From Pseudomonadota bacterium (lineage in GTDB: Bacteria > Pseudomonadota > Gammaproteobacteria > Xanthomonadales > Rhodanobacteraceae): DNA of 5,850 nucleotides. The notes beneath the pieces are model-generated. The model was not told the DNA's origin. It did no database searches and was given only the letters and a program-made list of their open reading frames with translations. Positions 1 to 5,271 of this stretch are shown here, in pieces. Position 1 is the stretch's first letter. Every line of letters begins with the position of its first letter. A program made the translations under genes and the position numbers. The DNA lies in NCBI GenBank assembly GCA_023412995.1, contig JAEZQS010000337.1, forward strand, positions 1 through 5,850, given 5' to 3'.

Positions 1-50
1 AGCGCAGAAGGGACATTCCTGGGGGCGTGATATGCGGAGGGCGCGTAGCC
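1..50. other. left edge, unassigned
   Basis: These 50 bp are too short to assign. Open frames run off the left edge on both strands. One minus-strand frame contains ECPFC near the edge, but its only ATG lies inside the REP-like hairpin at 81-79, so it cannot be called a gene. Confidence 0.3.
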
Positions 51-55
51 CGTAG

Positions 56-256
56 GATGCGGTGAGCGCAGCGAACCGCATCGTCGCGGAACCCCGCTTG
101 CAGCGAAGACCTCGATCCTTCGCGCGGTGATGCGGTGCGCCTTCGGCTTACCGCATCGTCGCGGAACCCCGCTTGCAGCGAAGACCTCGATCCTTCGCGA
201 GGCGATGCGGTGCGCCTTCGGCTTACCGCATCCGACGGACTTGCCGCATCCTGCGG
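56..256. repeat. REP-like palindrome array with 75-bp tandem repeat
   Basis: Three hairpins share identical arms GATGCGGT and ACCGCATC: 56-82 (11-nt loop), 129-157 and 204-232 (13-nt loops). A shorter relative, CCGCA-TCC-TGCGG, is at 244-256. Positions 75-149 and 150-224 are direct tandem copies of 75 bp that differ at two positions only (125 C versus 200 A, 128 T versus 203 C). The 46-bp spacer between hairpins contains its own small inverted repeat, CGAAG (104-108) with CTTCG (118-122). Such GATGCGGT...ACCGCATC palindromes resemble extragenic REP elements, often mobilised by REP-associated tyrosine transposases (RAYT). No transposase gene is present here. Confidence 0.8.
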
Positions 257-297
257 ACGGCGGGCGGGAAGCGCGAGACGCGATTTCCGGGGCCCGG

Positions 298-337
298 AAA
301 AGAAAATGCCCCGAGGGCCAGGGGGAGCCCTCGGGGC
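298..337 (-). terminator. strong intrinsic terminator
   Basis: On the minus strand GCCCCGAGGGC (337-327) pairs perfectly over 11 bp with GCCCTCGGGGC (318-308) around the 8-nt loop TCCCCCTG. It is followed by A and then TTTTCTTTT (306-298). The T-run exists only on the minus side, fixing the direction. It would end the sRNA candidate and also catch any transcript coming through from the ligase 205 bp upstream. Confidence 0.92.
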
Positions 338-423
338 GGGTGGAAGACCGGTCTGGGGAGGGACCGGACTTCGCGGGTTGCACTCAGGGAGGTGAGTCAA
401 CCAGGGCGCCGTTGCGTGCGCCC
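298..423 (-). ncRNA. candidate small RNA with three C-rich loops (sX13-like)
   Basis: Read on the minus strand, this stretch folds into four consecutive hairpins. SL1 pairs GGGCGC (423-418) with GCGCCC (409-404). SL2 has a 10-bp stem, 402-393 with 386-376, one bulged G at 381 and loop CCUCCC (392-387). SL3 pairs CCGGUC (367-362) with GACCGG (353-348) around loop CCUCCCCA (361-354). SL4 is an intrinsic terminator with loop UCCCCCUG (326-319). A run of stable hairpins exposing C-rich loops and ending in a terminator is the design of sX13, the sRNA of about 115 nt from Xanthomonas that pairs with G-rich regions of mRNAs; unrelated C-rich-loop sRNAs occur in other bacteria. The predicted length, about 126 nt, is similar. 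Homology to sX13 is inferred from architecture, not from alignment. The alternative is a structured 3' UTR of the topA operon. Confidence 0.65.
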
Positions 424-541
424 GGTGAGATAGATCGGGATGCAGGGGGAAAGTTTCCAGAGCCGCCCGGGACGCGTTTATCGTTCGTTCATCCCCGGAG
501 GCAGGGCGCGCTCGGCCCGCCCTCTCGTCCCGGTACGCCCC
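424..541. other. non-coding gap between ligase and sRNA candidate
   Basis: These 118 bp follow the ligase stop (TGA at 544-542). No convincing gene was found on either strand. An inverted repeat, AGGGCG (503-508) with CGCCCT (518-523), could form a 6-bp hairpin but has no T-run, so it is not a clear terminator. An 11-bp palindrome, GGAAAGTTTCC on the plus strand (448-458), lies where a -35 element of the downstream RNA would be. Confidence 0.5.
430..458 (-). promoter_or_regulatory. possible promoter of the sRNA, sigma-E-like
   Basis: The minus strand has GGAAACTT (458-451), 16 bases, then TCTAT (434-430). This loosely resembles the sigma-E/ECF pattern GGAACTT-N16-TCTRA, but with an extra A in the -35 part. 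A sigma-70 reading (TATCTC at 432-427) has no good -35. If used, transcription would start near 423, the first G of the first hairpin. That fit is suggestive but the boxes are imperfect. Confidence 0.3.
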
Positions 542-1909
542 TCACCGATTTCCCTGCAACGCCGCCAGCAGCTCCGCCCGCGGCAGCTTGCCGGTCTCGT
601 TGCGCGGCAGCGCCGCCACCCGTCGCAGCGGGCGTGGCAGGAAGGCGGCATCGATCGCCCCGCGCAGTTCCGCCAGCAGCTCCGCCTCGCTGCGCGAGGG
701 AGCGACCACCAGGGCGGCAATGCGGCGCACGCCGAAGCTGTCGGCCTCGTCCAGCTGCACCACGACCGCGTCCTCGACCCCGTCGAGGGCCAGTACGCGG
801 CGGGTGAGGTCGGCCAGCGAGGCGCGCTTGCCGGCGATCTCGACCAGGTCGGCCTGGCGGCCACGCAGGCGGAAGCGGTCGCCGGGCAGCGGCTCGATCA
901 CGTCCGGAAGGCTGACCGGGCCTTCGAACCAGGCCGCCTCGACCAGCGTGCCGTCCGGCTGCGGCCGCACCCCGATGCCGGGGTAGCCCTGCCAGTCTTC
1001 GCCCAGCGCACTGCGCCGCTGTGCAATCACGCAGGTTTCGGTCGAACCGAAGAGTTCCAGCAGCGGCGCGCCGCAATGCTGCTCGGCGGCCGCCGCGAGG
1101 TCCGGCGGCAGCGGCGCGGTCGCCGAGGTGATGGCGACCAGCGGCGGCAGTCGCACGCGATCACGCAGCAGCGCGCGCAGGTGCACCGGCGTCGTCACCA
1201 GCACGCGCGGCGCCGGCACCGACGCCAGTGCGCCGGCGACGTCGGCCGGGAACAGCGGCCGGCCGCCATGGACCGCGAACGGCCCCAGCAGCGGCAGCAG
1301 GATGGAGAGCTCGATGCCATACATGTGCTGCGGAGGCACCGTCGCGACCACGTGTGCGACCTCGCCCGGCGCCAGCCCCAGTACGGCTTCCAGTGCCGCG
1401 ATGTTGCAGGCGCTGCTGGCGCACAGCGACTGCCAGGTCTTGCGGTTGGCGCGCGGCTGGCCGGTGCTGCCGGAGGTGAATCCCACCACCGCCAGCTGGT
1501 CGCCGGGGATGGCCGGTACGCCATCGCACACCCCGTTGGAACCGGGCGAGGGCAGGCGGTGGTAGCGGGCCGGCGCCGGGTGCAGCGCGGTGTCGCCGAC
1601 CACCTGGCTGCCGGGGCACGTCGCCAGCGCCTCGTCGACGGCATGCGGCGCGCGCGAGGGCGGCAGCAGGTTGGCCTGGCCGCGGCAGAGCAGGGCGCAG
1701 AAGGCGACCAGGAAGGCGTAGCGGTCCTCGCACAGGTTCACGGCGGCCGCGGCCTGCGGCAGCGACGCGGCGGCGGCGGCGACGTCGGCGAGGAACTCGC
1801 CCACGCTGATGGCGCGTCCGTCCGCCCAGGCAAACGGGCGTCCGGCCTGCGCACGCGCGACCAGCGGCAACGCGCCAGCCGGCGCGCCGGTTTCGACGAC
1901 AGCGGACAT
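542..1909 (-). CDS. AMP-dependent ligase of the ANL family, xanthomonadin/aryl-polyene type
   Basis: The 455-aa product is an adenylate-forming enzyme, expected to activate a carboxylic acid with ATP and transfer it to a thiol (CoA or an acyl carrier protein). Visible motifs are the phosphate-binding loop FTSGSTGQP (144-152), VPPQHMYGIE (191-200), the A5 motif LFGSTET (286-292), Asp336 as the likely ribose-binding aspartate, GRQADLVEIAGKR (350-362) and NETGKLPR (437-444) with catalytic Lys441. It is shorter than typical acyl-CoA synthetases (500-650 aa). Its HMYGIE block and compact length resemble my recollection of ligases in xanthomonadin and aryl-polyene clusters (XanA2/ApeH type), which activate hydroxybenzoate-like starters. 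The substrate is inferred, so no symbol is given. It follows tsaC by 14 bp with a strong ribosome-binding site, so it is probably the last gene of the topA operon. No other pigment gene is visible. Confidence 0.85.
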   Translation of the reverse strand: MSAVVETGAPAGALPLVARAQAGRPFAWADGRAISVGEFLADVAAAAASLPQAAAAVNLCEDRYAFLVAFCALLCRGQANLLPPSRAPHAVDEALATCPGSQVVGDTALHPAPARYHRLPSPGSNGVCDGVPAIPGDQLAVVGFTSGSTGQPRANRKTWQSLCASSACNIAALEAVLGLAPGEVAHVVATVPPQHMYGIELSILLPLLGPFAVHGGRPLFPADVAGALASVPAPRVLVTTPVHLRALLRDRVRLPPLVAITSATAPLPPDLAAAAEQHCGAPLLELFGSTETCVIAQRRSALGEDWQGYPGIGVRPQPDGTLVEAAWFEGPVSLPDVIEPLPGDRFRLRGRQADLVEIAGKRASLADLTRRVLALDGVEDAVVVQLDEADSFGVRRIAALVVAPSRSEAELLAELRGAIDAAFLPRPLRRVAALPRNETGKLPRAELLAALQGNR

Positions 1910-1918
1910 CCTCCCTCC
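1910..1918 (-). promoter_or_regulatory. strong G-rich ribosome-binding site of the AMP ligase
   Basis: The minus strand reads GGAGGGAGG directly before the ATG at 1909. The first GGAGG is four bases from the start codon, a usable spacing. It sits in the 14-bp gap after the tsaC stop. Its AGGGAGG part (1916-1910) is complementary to the CCUCCCU stretch (392-386) of the sRNA candidate further along the same strand. Confidence 0.75.
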
Positions 1919-1923
1919 AGCAC

Positions 1924-2490
1924 CTACAAACGCACGATCGCCCCGCTGATAGCGTCGCGGATTGGCGTCGGCCGCTCAAGCCCCCCCGTCGGGCCGTTCA
2001 GGATCGCGTCCAGCGAGGCCCCGAAGGCGGCAGACACCTCGGCTGCGCTGCGTGCCGGTGGCTCGCCATGCCGGTTCGCGCTGGTGGAGACCAGCGCGCC
2101 GCCAAAGGCGCGGCAGAGGGCGGCGGCCGGTTCATGCGCGGTGACCCGCAACGCGATGCCGGCATGGGCCCCCGCCACCCACGCCGGGACACCGGGCGCG
2201 CGCGGGAAGATCCAGGTATGCGGACCGGGCCAGCTGGCGCGGGCGCGTTCCAGTGCTTCGGAGGGCGTGGCATCGAGGTCGATCCACGGCGCGAGCTGGT
2301 CGAAATCGGCGCCCAGCAGCAGAACGCCCTGCGTGGGCGGGCGCTGCTTGAGTTCGAACAGCCGCGTGAACGCGACGGCGTCGCGCGGGTCGCAGCCGAG
2401 GCCGTACACCGCCTCGGTCGGGTAGGCGACGACGCCGCCGGCGCGCAGTGCGGCGACGGCGTCGGCGAGGCCGGCGTCCATCGCCTGCAT
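1924..2490 (-). CDS. tsaC: L-threonylcarbamoyladenylate synthase (TsaC/YrdC family)
   Basis: TsaC uses threonine, bicarbonate and ATP to make threonylcarbamoyl-AMP, the first step of the t6A37 modification of tRNAs that read ANN codons. At 188 aa it is close to E. coli TsaC (190 aa). The sequence follows that family: VVAYPTEAVYGLGCDP (20-35), the nucleotide-binding LKQRP with Lys48 and Arg50, WPGP (87-90), ALRV (113-116), LVSTSANRHGEPP (133-145) with Ser137 and Asn139, and PTPIRDAISG near the C-terminus. The ATG at 2490 overlaps the topA stop as TGATG, with no clear Shine-Dalgarno, suggesting translational coupling; Met4 (2481) is an alternative start. A 99-codon extension upstream is only an out-of-frame reading of the TopA tail. 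It has the short TsaC form without the extra Sua5 domain. The stop is TAG at 1926-1924. Confidence 0.95.
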   Translation of the reverse strand: MQAMDAGLADAVAALRAGGVVAYPTEAVYGLGCDPRDAVAFTRLFELKQRPPTQGVLLLGADFDQLAPWIDLDATPSEALERARASWPGPHTWIFPRAPGVPAWVAGAHAGIALRVTAHEPAAALCRAFGGALVSTSANRHGEPPARSAAEVSAAFGASLDAILNGPTGGLERPTPIRDAISGAIVRL

Positions 2491-5039
2491 CAGGCGCGGC
2501 TGGCCTGCTTGCCCGCCGCGGCCTTGCGCGCGGCGCCCTTGCGTGGCGCGCTGCTCTTGGCCGCGGCGCCCTTGCGCGACGCGGCCTTCTTCGCTGCCGG
2601 CTTCTTCGTTGCAGCCTTCTTCGTTGCAGCCTTCTTCGTCGCGGCCTTCTTCGCCGCCGCCTTCGCCGGTGCGGCGGACTTGGTTGCCGCAGTACCCTCG
2701 CCGCTGCGCGCGCCGCCGCGGTTCCTGCCGAAGCGGCCGCCGCCGCGCTTGGGCCGGTTGGGAGCCGCCGCCAGCAGCTCGCGGCATTCCTCCTCGGCCA
2801 GCTCGCGCGGCTCGCGATCCTTCGGGATGCGCGCGTTCTTCTCGCCGTCGGTGATGTAGGGTCCGTAACGCCCGTTCAGCACCTGGATGCCGTTGCCGAA
2901 GTCCTTGATGATGCGGTTGGCCGCCGCCTCCGCCTTGGCGCGGACCAGTTCCAGCGCGCGCGGCAGTTCGATCGTGTAGGGATCGTCCCCGGGTTGCAGC
3001 GAGGCGTACGTGGCGCCCTGCTTGACGAACGGCCCGAAGCGCCCGACGCCGACGGTGACGTCCTCGCCATCCGGCCCGCGGCCGAGGTTGCGCGGCAGCT
3101 TGAACAGCTCCAGCGCCTCGGCGAGGGTGATGGTGTGCATGCTCTGCCCGGGTCGCAGCGAAGCGAAGGTCGGCTTCTCCTCGTCGTCCTTGGTGCCGAT
3201 GGCGGCATACGGCCCGTAGCGGCCGAGCCGCACCGACACCGGCTTGCCGGTCTTCGGATCGGGCCCCAGCTCGCGTGCGCCGGTCGCCTCGGAGCGGTCG
3301 ACCGTCTCGCTCTTGTCGTCCACCTGCGCCTTGAACGGTTTCCAGAACTTTTCCAGCAGCGGCACCCAGTCCTCTTCGCCGCGGCTGACGGCATCGAGCT
3401 CGTCCTCCAGGCGCGCGGTGAAGTCGTAGTCGACGTAGCGCGCGAAATGGCCGGAAAGGAACTTCGCCACCGCGCGGCCGACGTCGGTGGGCTTGAAGCG
3501 GCGGCTGTCGAGGATCACGTACTCGCGGTTGAGCAGCACCTGGATGATGCTGGCGTAGGTCGACGGGCGGCCGATGCCGTATTCCTCCAGCGCCTTCACC
3601 AGCGAGGCTTCCGAATAGCGCGGCGGCGGCTCGGTGAAATGCTGGTCCGCGTCGATCGCCTGCAGCGGCACGGCTTCGCCGATAACCATGCGCGGCAGCT
3701 TGCGGCCCTCGTCCTCGTCCTCGGCGTTCTTCGCGTCGCGCCCTTCCTCGTACACCGCGAGGAAGCCGGGATCGACGACGGTGGTACCGCTCGCGCGGAA
3801 CATCGAATCGAGGCCGGGATCGAGGTCCACGCTGACCGTGTTGAGCGTGGCGTGCTGCATCTGGCAGGCGACGGCGCGCTTCCAGATCAGCTCGTACAGC
3901 TTGCGCTGCTCGTCGCTCAGGTAGTGCGCGATGTCACGCGGGCGGTGCGCCGCGACCGTCGGGCGGATCGCTTCGTGCGCTTCCTGCGCGTTCTTGGACT
4001 TGTTGCGGTAATAGTGCGGCTGCTCCGGCAGTGCGCGCGGGCCGAAGTCGCTCGCGATCACCTGGCGCAACTCGCCGATGGCATCGGCCGACAGCGACAC
4101 CGCGTCGGTTCGCATGTAGGTGATGAGGCCGACCACGCCCTCGTCGCCGAGCGCGACGCCTTCGTACAGGCCCTGCGCGATCTTCATCGTGCGGCTGGTG
4201 GTGAAGCCGAGCTTGCGCGCCGCTTCCTGCTGCAGGGTGGAGGTGGTGAAGGGCGGCGACGGGCGCCGCTTGCGCTCCTTGGACTCGACGTTGGCCACCA
4301 CCAGGCGCCCTTGCGCCGCCCGTACCAGCGCACTGCGGGCCGCCTCGGCATCCTCGCCGTTGGTGAGGTCGAACTGCTCGAACTTCTTGCCGCGCAGGCG
4401 CGACAGGCGCGCCTTGAACGGCTGGTCCGGATGCGCGCACGCGGCCTCGATCGTCCAGTACTCCTGCGCGCGGAACGCCTCGATCTCTTCCTCGCGCTCG
4501 ACGATCATGCGCAGCGCCGGCGACTGCACGCGGCCGGCGGACAGGCCGCGCTGCACCTTGCGCCAGAGCACCGGCGAAAGGTTGAAGCCGACGAGATAGT
4601 CGAGCGCGCGGCGTGCCTGCTGGGCGTTGACCAGGTCCATCGAGAGGGCACGCGGACTGGCGACCGCCTCCCGGATGGCGCGCGGCGTGATCTCGGAAAA
4701 GACGACCCGGTGCAGCGCGCGGCCTTCCAGCAGGCCGCGTGCCCGCAGGATCTCGGCGATGTGCCAGGAGATCGCCTCGCCTTCGCGATCGAGGTCGGTG
4801 GCGAGGTAGAGCGCGTCGGCCTTGGCGGCGGCCTTGGCGATCGCGTCGACGTGCCGCTCGTTGCGGTCGATCACTTCGTAGTTCATCGCGAAGCCGCGGT
4901 CGGTCGCGACCGCGCCTTCCTTCGGCACGAGGTCGCGCACGTGGCCGTAGGACGCCAGCACGTGGAAGTCCTTGCCGAGGTACTTGTTGATCGTCTTCGC
5001 CTTGGCTGGCGATTCGACGATCAGGAGGTTCTTTGCCAT
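2490..5039 (-). CDS. topA: DNA topoisomerase I (type IA), TopA
   Basis: This enzyme relaxes negative supercoils by cutting one DNA strand through a 5'-phosphotyrosine link. The 849-aa product begins MAKNLLIVESPAKAKTI, matching the family N-terminus, and AGGA five bases upstream of the ATG is an acceptable ribosome-binding site. The TOPRIM domain shows Glu9 and the DLDREGE motif (Asp82, Asp84, Glu86). The catalytic tyrosine is Tyr308 in LITYMRTD. HEAIRPT is at 355-361 and the EEYGIGRPSTYASII block at 485-499. Three C-terminal repeats follow: LGRYGPYAAIG (605-615), VGRFGPFVKQG (665-675) and NGRYGPYITDG (722-732). Only three cysteines are scattered through the protein (201, 392, 752), so the tetracysteine zinc ribbons of E. 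coli TopA are absent. Residues 784-849 form a basic Lys/Ala tail with KKAAT repeats, comparable to basic tails of mycobacterial TopA. An in-frame TTG at 5177 would add 46 residues but is unlikely. The TGA overlaps the tsaC ATG. Confidence 0.97.
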   Translation of the reverse strand: MAKNLLIVESPAKAKTINKYLGKDFHVLASYGHVRDLVPKEGAVATDRGFAMNYEVIDRNERHVDAIAKAAAKADALYLATDLDREGEAISWHIAEILRARGLLEGRALHRVVFSEITPRAIREAVASPRALSMDLVNAQQARRALDYLVGFNLSPVLWRKVQRGLSAGRVQSPALRMIVEREEEIEAFRAQEYWTIEAACAHPDQPFKARLSRLRGKKFEQFDLTNGEDAEAARSALVRAAQGRLVVANVESKERKRRPSPPFTTSTLQQEAARKLGFTTSRTMKIAQGLYEGVALGDEGVVGLITYMRTDAVSLSADAIGELRQVIASDFGPRALPEQPHYYRNKSKNAQEAHEAIRPTVAAHRPRDIAHYLSDEQRKLYELIWKRAVACQMQHATLNTVSVDLDPGLDSMFRASGTTVVDPGFLAVYEEGRDAKNAEDEDEGRKLPRMVIGEAVPLQAIDADQHFTEPPPRYSEASLVKALEEYGIGRPSTYASIIQVLLNREYVILDSRRFKPTDVGRAVAKFLSGHFARYVDYDFTARLEDELDAVSRGEEDWVPLLEKFWKPFKAQVDDKSETVDRSEATGARELGPDPKTGKPVSVRLGRYGPYAAIGTKDDEEKPTFASLRPGQSMHTITLAEALELFKLPRNLGRGPDGEDVTVGVGRFGPFVKQGATYASLQPGDDPYTIELPRALELVRAKAEAAANRIIKDFGNGIQVLNGRYGPYITDGEKNARIPKDREPRELAEEECRELLAAAPNRPKRGGGRFGRNRGGARSGEGTAATKSAAPAKAAAKKAATKKAATKKAATKKPAAKKAASRKGAAAKSSAPRKGAARKAAAGKQASRA
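2586..2660 (-). repeat. 15-bp tandem repeat coding for the TopA Lys/Ala tail
   Basis: Five tandem 15-bp units run across 2586-2600, 2601-2615, 2616-2630, 2631-2645 and 2646-2660. On the plus strand each begins CTTCTTCG. The units at 2601-2615 and 2616-2630 are identical, and the others differ by a few bases. On the coding strand they encode AAKK(A/P)-type pentapeptides in the disordered basic tail of TopA. Copy number could change by slippage without breaking the reading frame. Confidence 0.85.
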
Positions 5040-5198
5040 GGGGATCCTGGGCCGGGGGGCCGGCGCTGCTCGCGCGTTCGACGCGCGGTGGAACAGGCAG
5101 GGTCGGCAGCGCGGTTGCCGCGTCCGGCAAAGGCGGCGACCGTGAAGCTCCTGTGGGGGCGGTTGCGCGCCAGGCAAGCCGGGCGCTCCTTATTCCAT

Positions 5199-5227
5199 GG
5201 TGGACACAGCGGCCCGAGGCCTGTCAA
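5199..5227 (-). promoter_or_regulatory. candidate topA promoter with perfect -35 box
   Basis: Minus-strand TTGACA at 5227-5222 matches the sigma-70 -35 consensus exactly. At 17-bp spacing the -10 position is TCCACC (5204-5199), a poor match. The more AT-rich GGAATAAGG lies too far downstream for normal spacing. The location in the gap upstream of topA supports a promoter; the weak -10 argues against a strong constitutive one. Confidence 0.35.
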
Positions 5228-5243
5228 GCCGTGCCGGCACGGC
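5228..5243. repeat. perfect 16-bp palindrome between dprA and topA
   Basis: GCCGTGCCGGCACGGC is a perfect inverted repeat with no mismatch. It starts 29 bp past the dprA stop and directly touches the TTGACA box at 5227-5222. A wider inverted pair, GAGGCC (5216-5221) and GGCCTC (5241-5246), partly overlaps it, so two alternative hairpins are possible in the transcript. No T-run follows on the minus strand, so it is not a standard intrinsic terminator. It may be an operator or a factor-dependent end for dprA. Confidence 0.5.
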
Positions 5244-5271
5244 CTCCGCGCAGCGCCGTCCGTCGCGCGTC

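Larger units (their letters stand above)
5040..5271 (-). other. dprA-topA intergenic region, likely topA leader
   Basis: This 232-bp gap separates the dprA stop from the topA ATG. It holds a 16-bp perfect palindrome (5228-5243), a TTGACA box (5227-5222), an AAGGAG sequence (5191-5186) and an in-frame TTG (5177). No gene in it is convincing. The 84-codon minus-strand frame across it is Arg/Pro-rich and runs into topA out of frame. The gap is too small for smg (DUF494, about 150-160 codons), which often lies between dprA and topA in related bacteria. If the TTGACA box is used, topA would have a leader of roughly 150 nt. Confidence 0.6.

Noticed and set aside
1..81. Minus-strand frame containing ECPFC that leaves the left edge
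   Set aside because: The CPFC pair hints at a zinc-binding motif, but only 27 codons are visible and the only ATG is inside a REP-like hairpin. Sequence to the left would decide.
75..232. Possible CRISPR array
   Set aside because: The 75-bp units are direct tandem copies in which the spacer part is repeated too. There are no unique spacers and no cas genes.
503..523. Hairpin after the ligase as a terminator
   Set aside because: A 6-bp stem AGGGCG/CGCCCT is present, but no T-run follows on either strand. The clear terminator is at 337-298.
127..807. 226-codon plus-strand frame across the REP array and sRNA
   Set aside because: It translates the REP hairpins and the terminator, then runs antisense into the ligase; it has no domain and no plausible ribosome-binding site.
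440..2425. 661-codon open frame on the plus strand
   Set aside because: It is antisense to the ligase and tsaC, is low-complexity Arg/Gln/Gly-rich, and runs through the intergenic gap and both gene boundaries.
2491..2787. 99-codon N-terminal extension of tsaC
   Set aside because: It is an out-of-frame reading of the repetitive topA 3' end (Glu/Gly/Arg-rich). The ATG at 2490 gives the normal TsaC length and N-terminus.
5131..5160. Degenerate copy of a REP-like element in the topA leader
   Set aside because: The stretch faintly resembles GAAGC...CTCCTGTGGG-type extragenic repeats of related genera, but it has no intact palindrome and no second copy in the window.
5191..5199. Two-codon mini-ORF (ATG GAA TAA) upstream of topA
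   Set aside because: Start-stop triplets this short occur by chance, and no ribosome-binding site precedes it.
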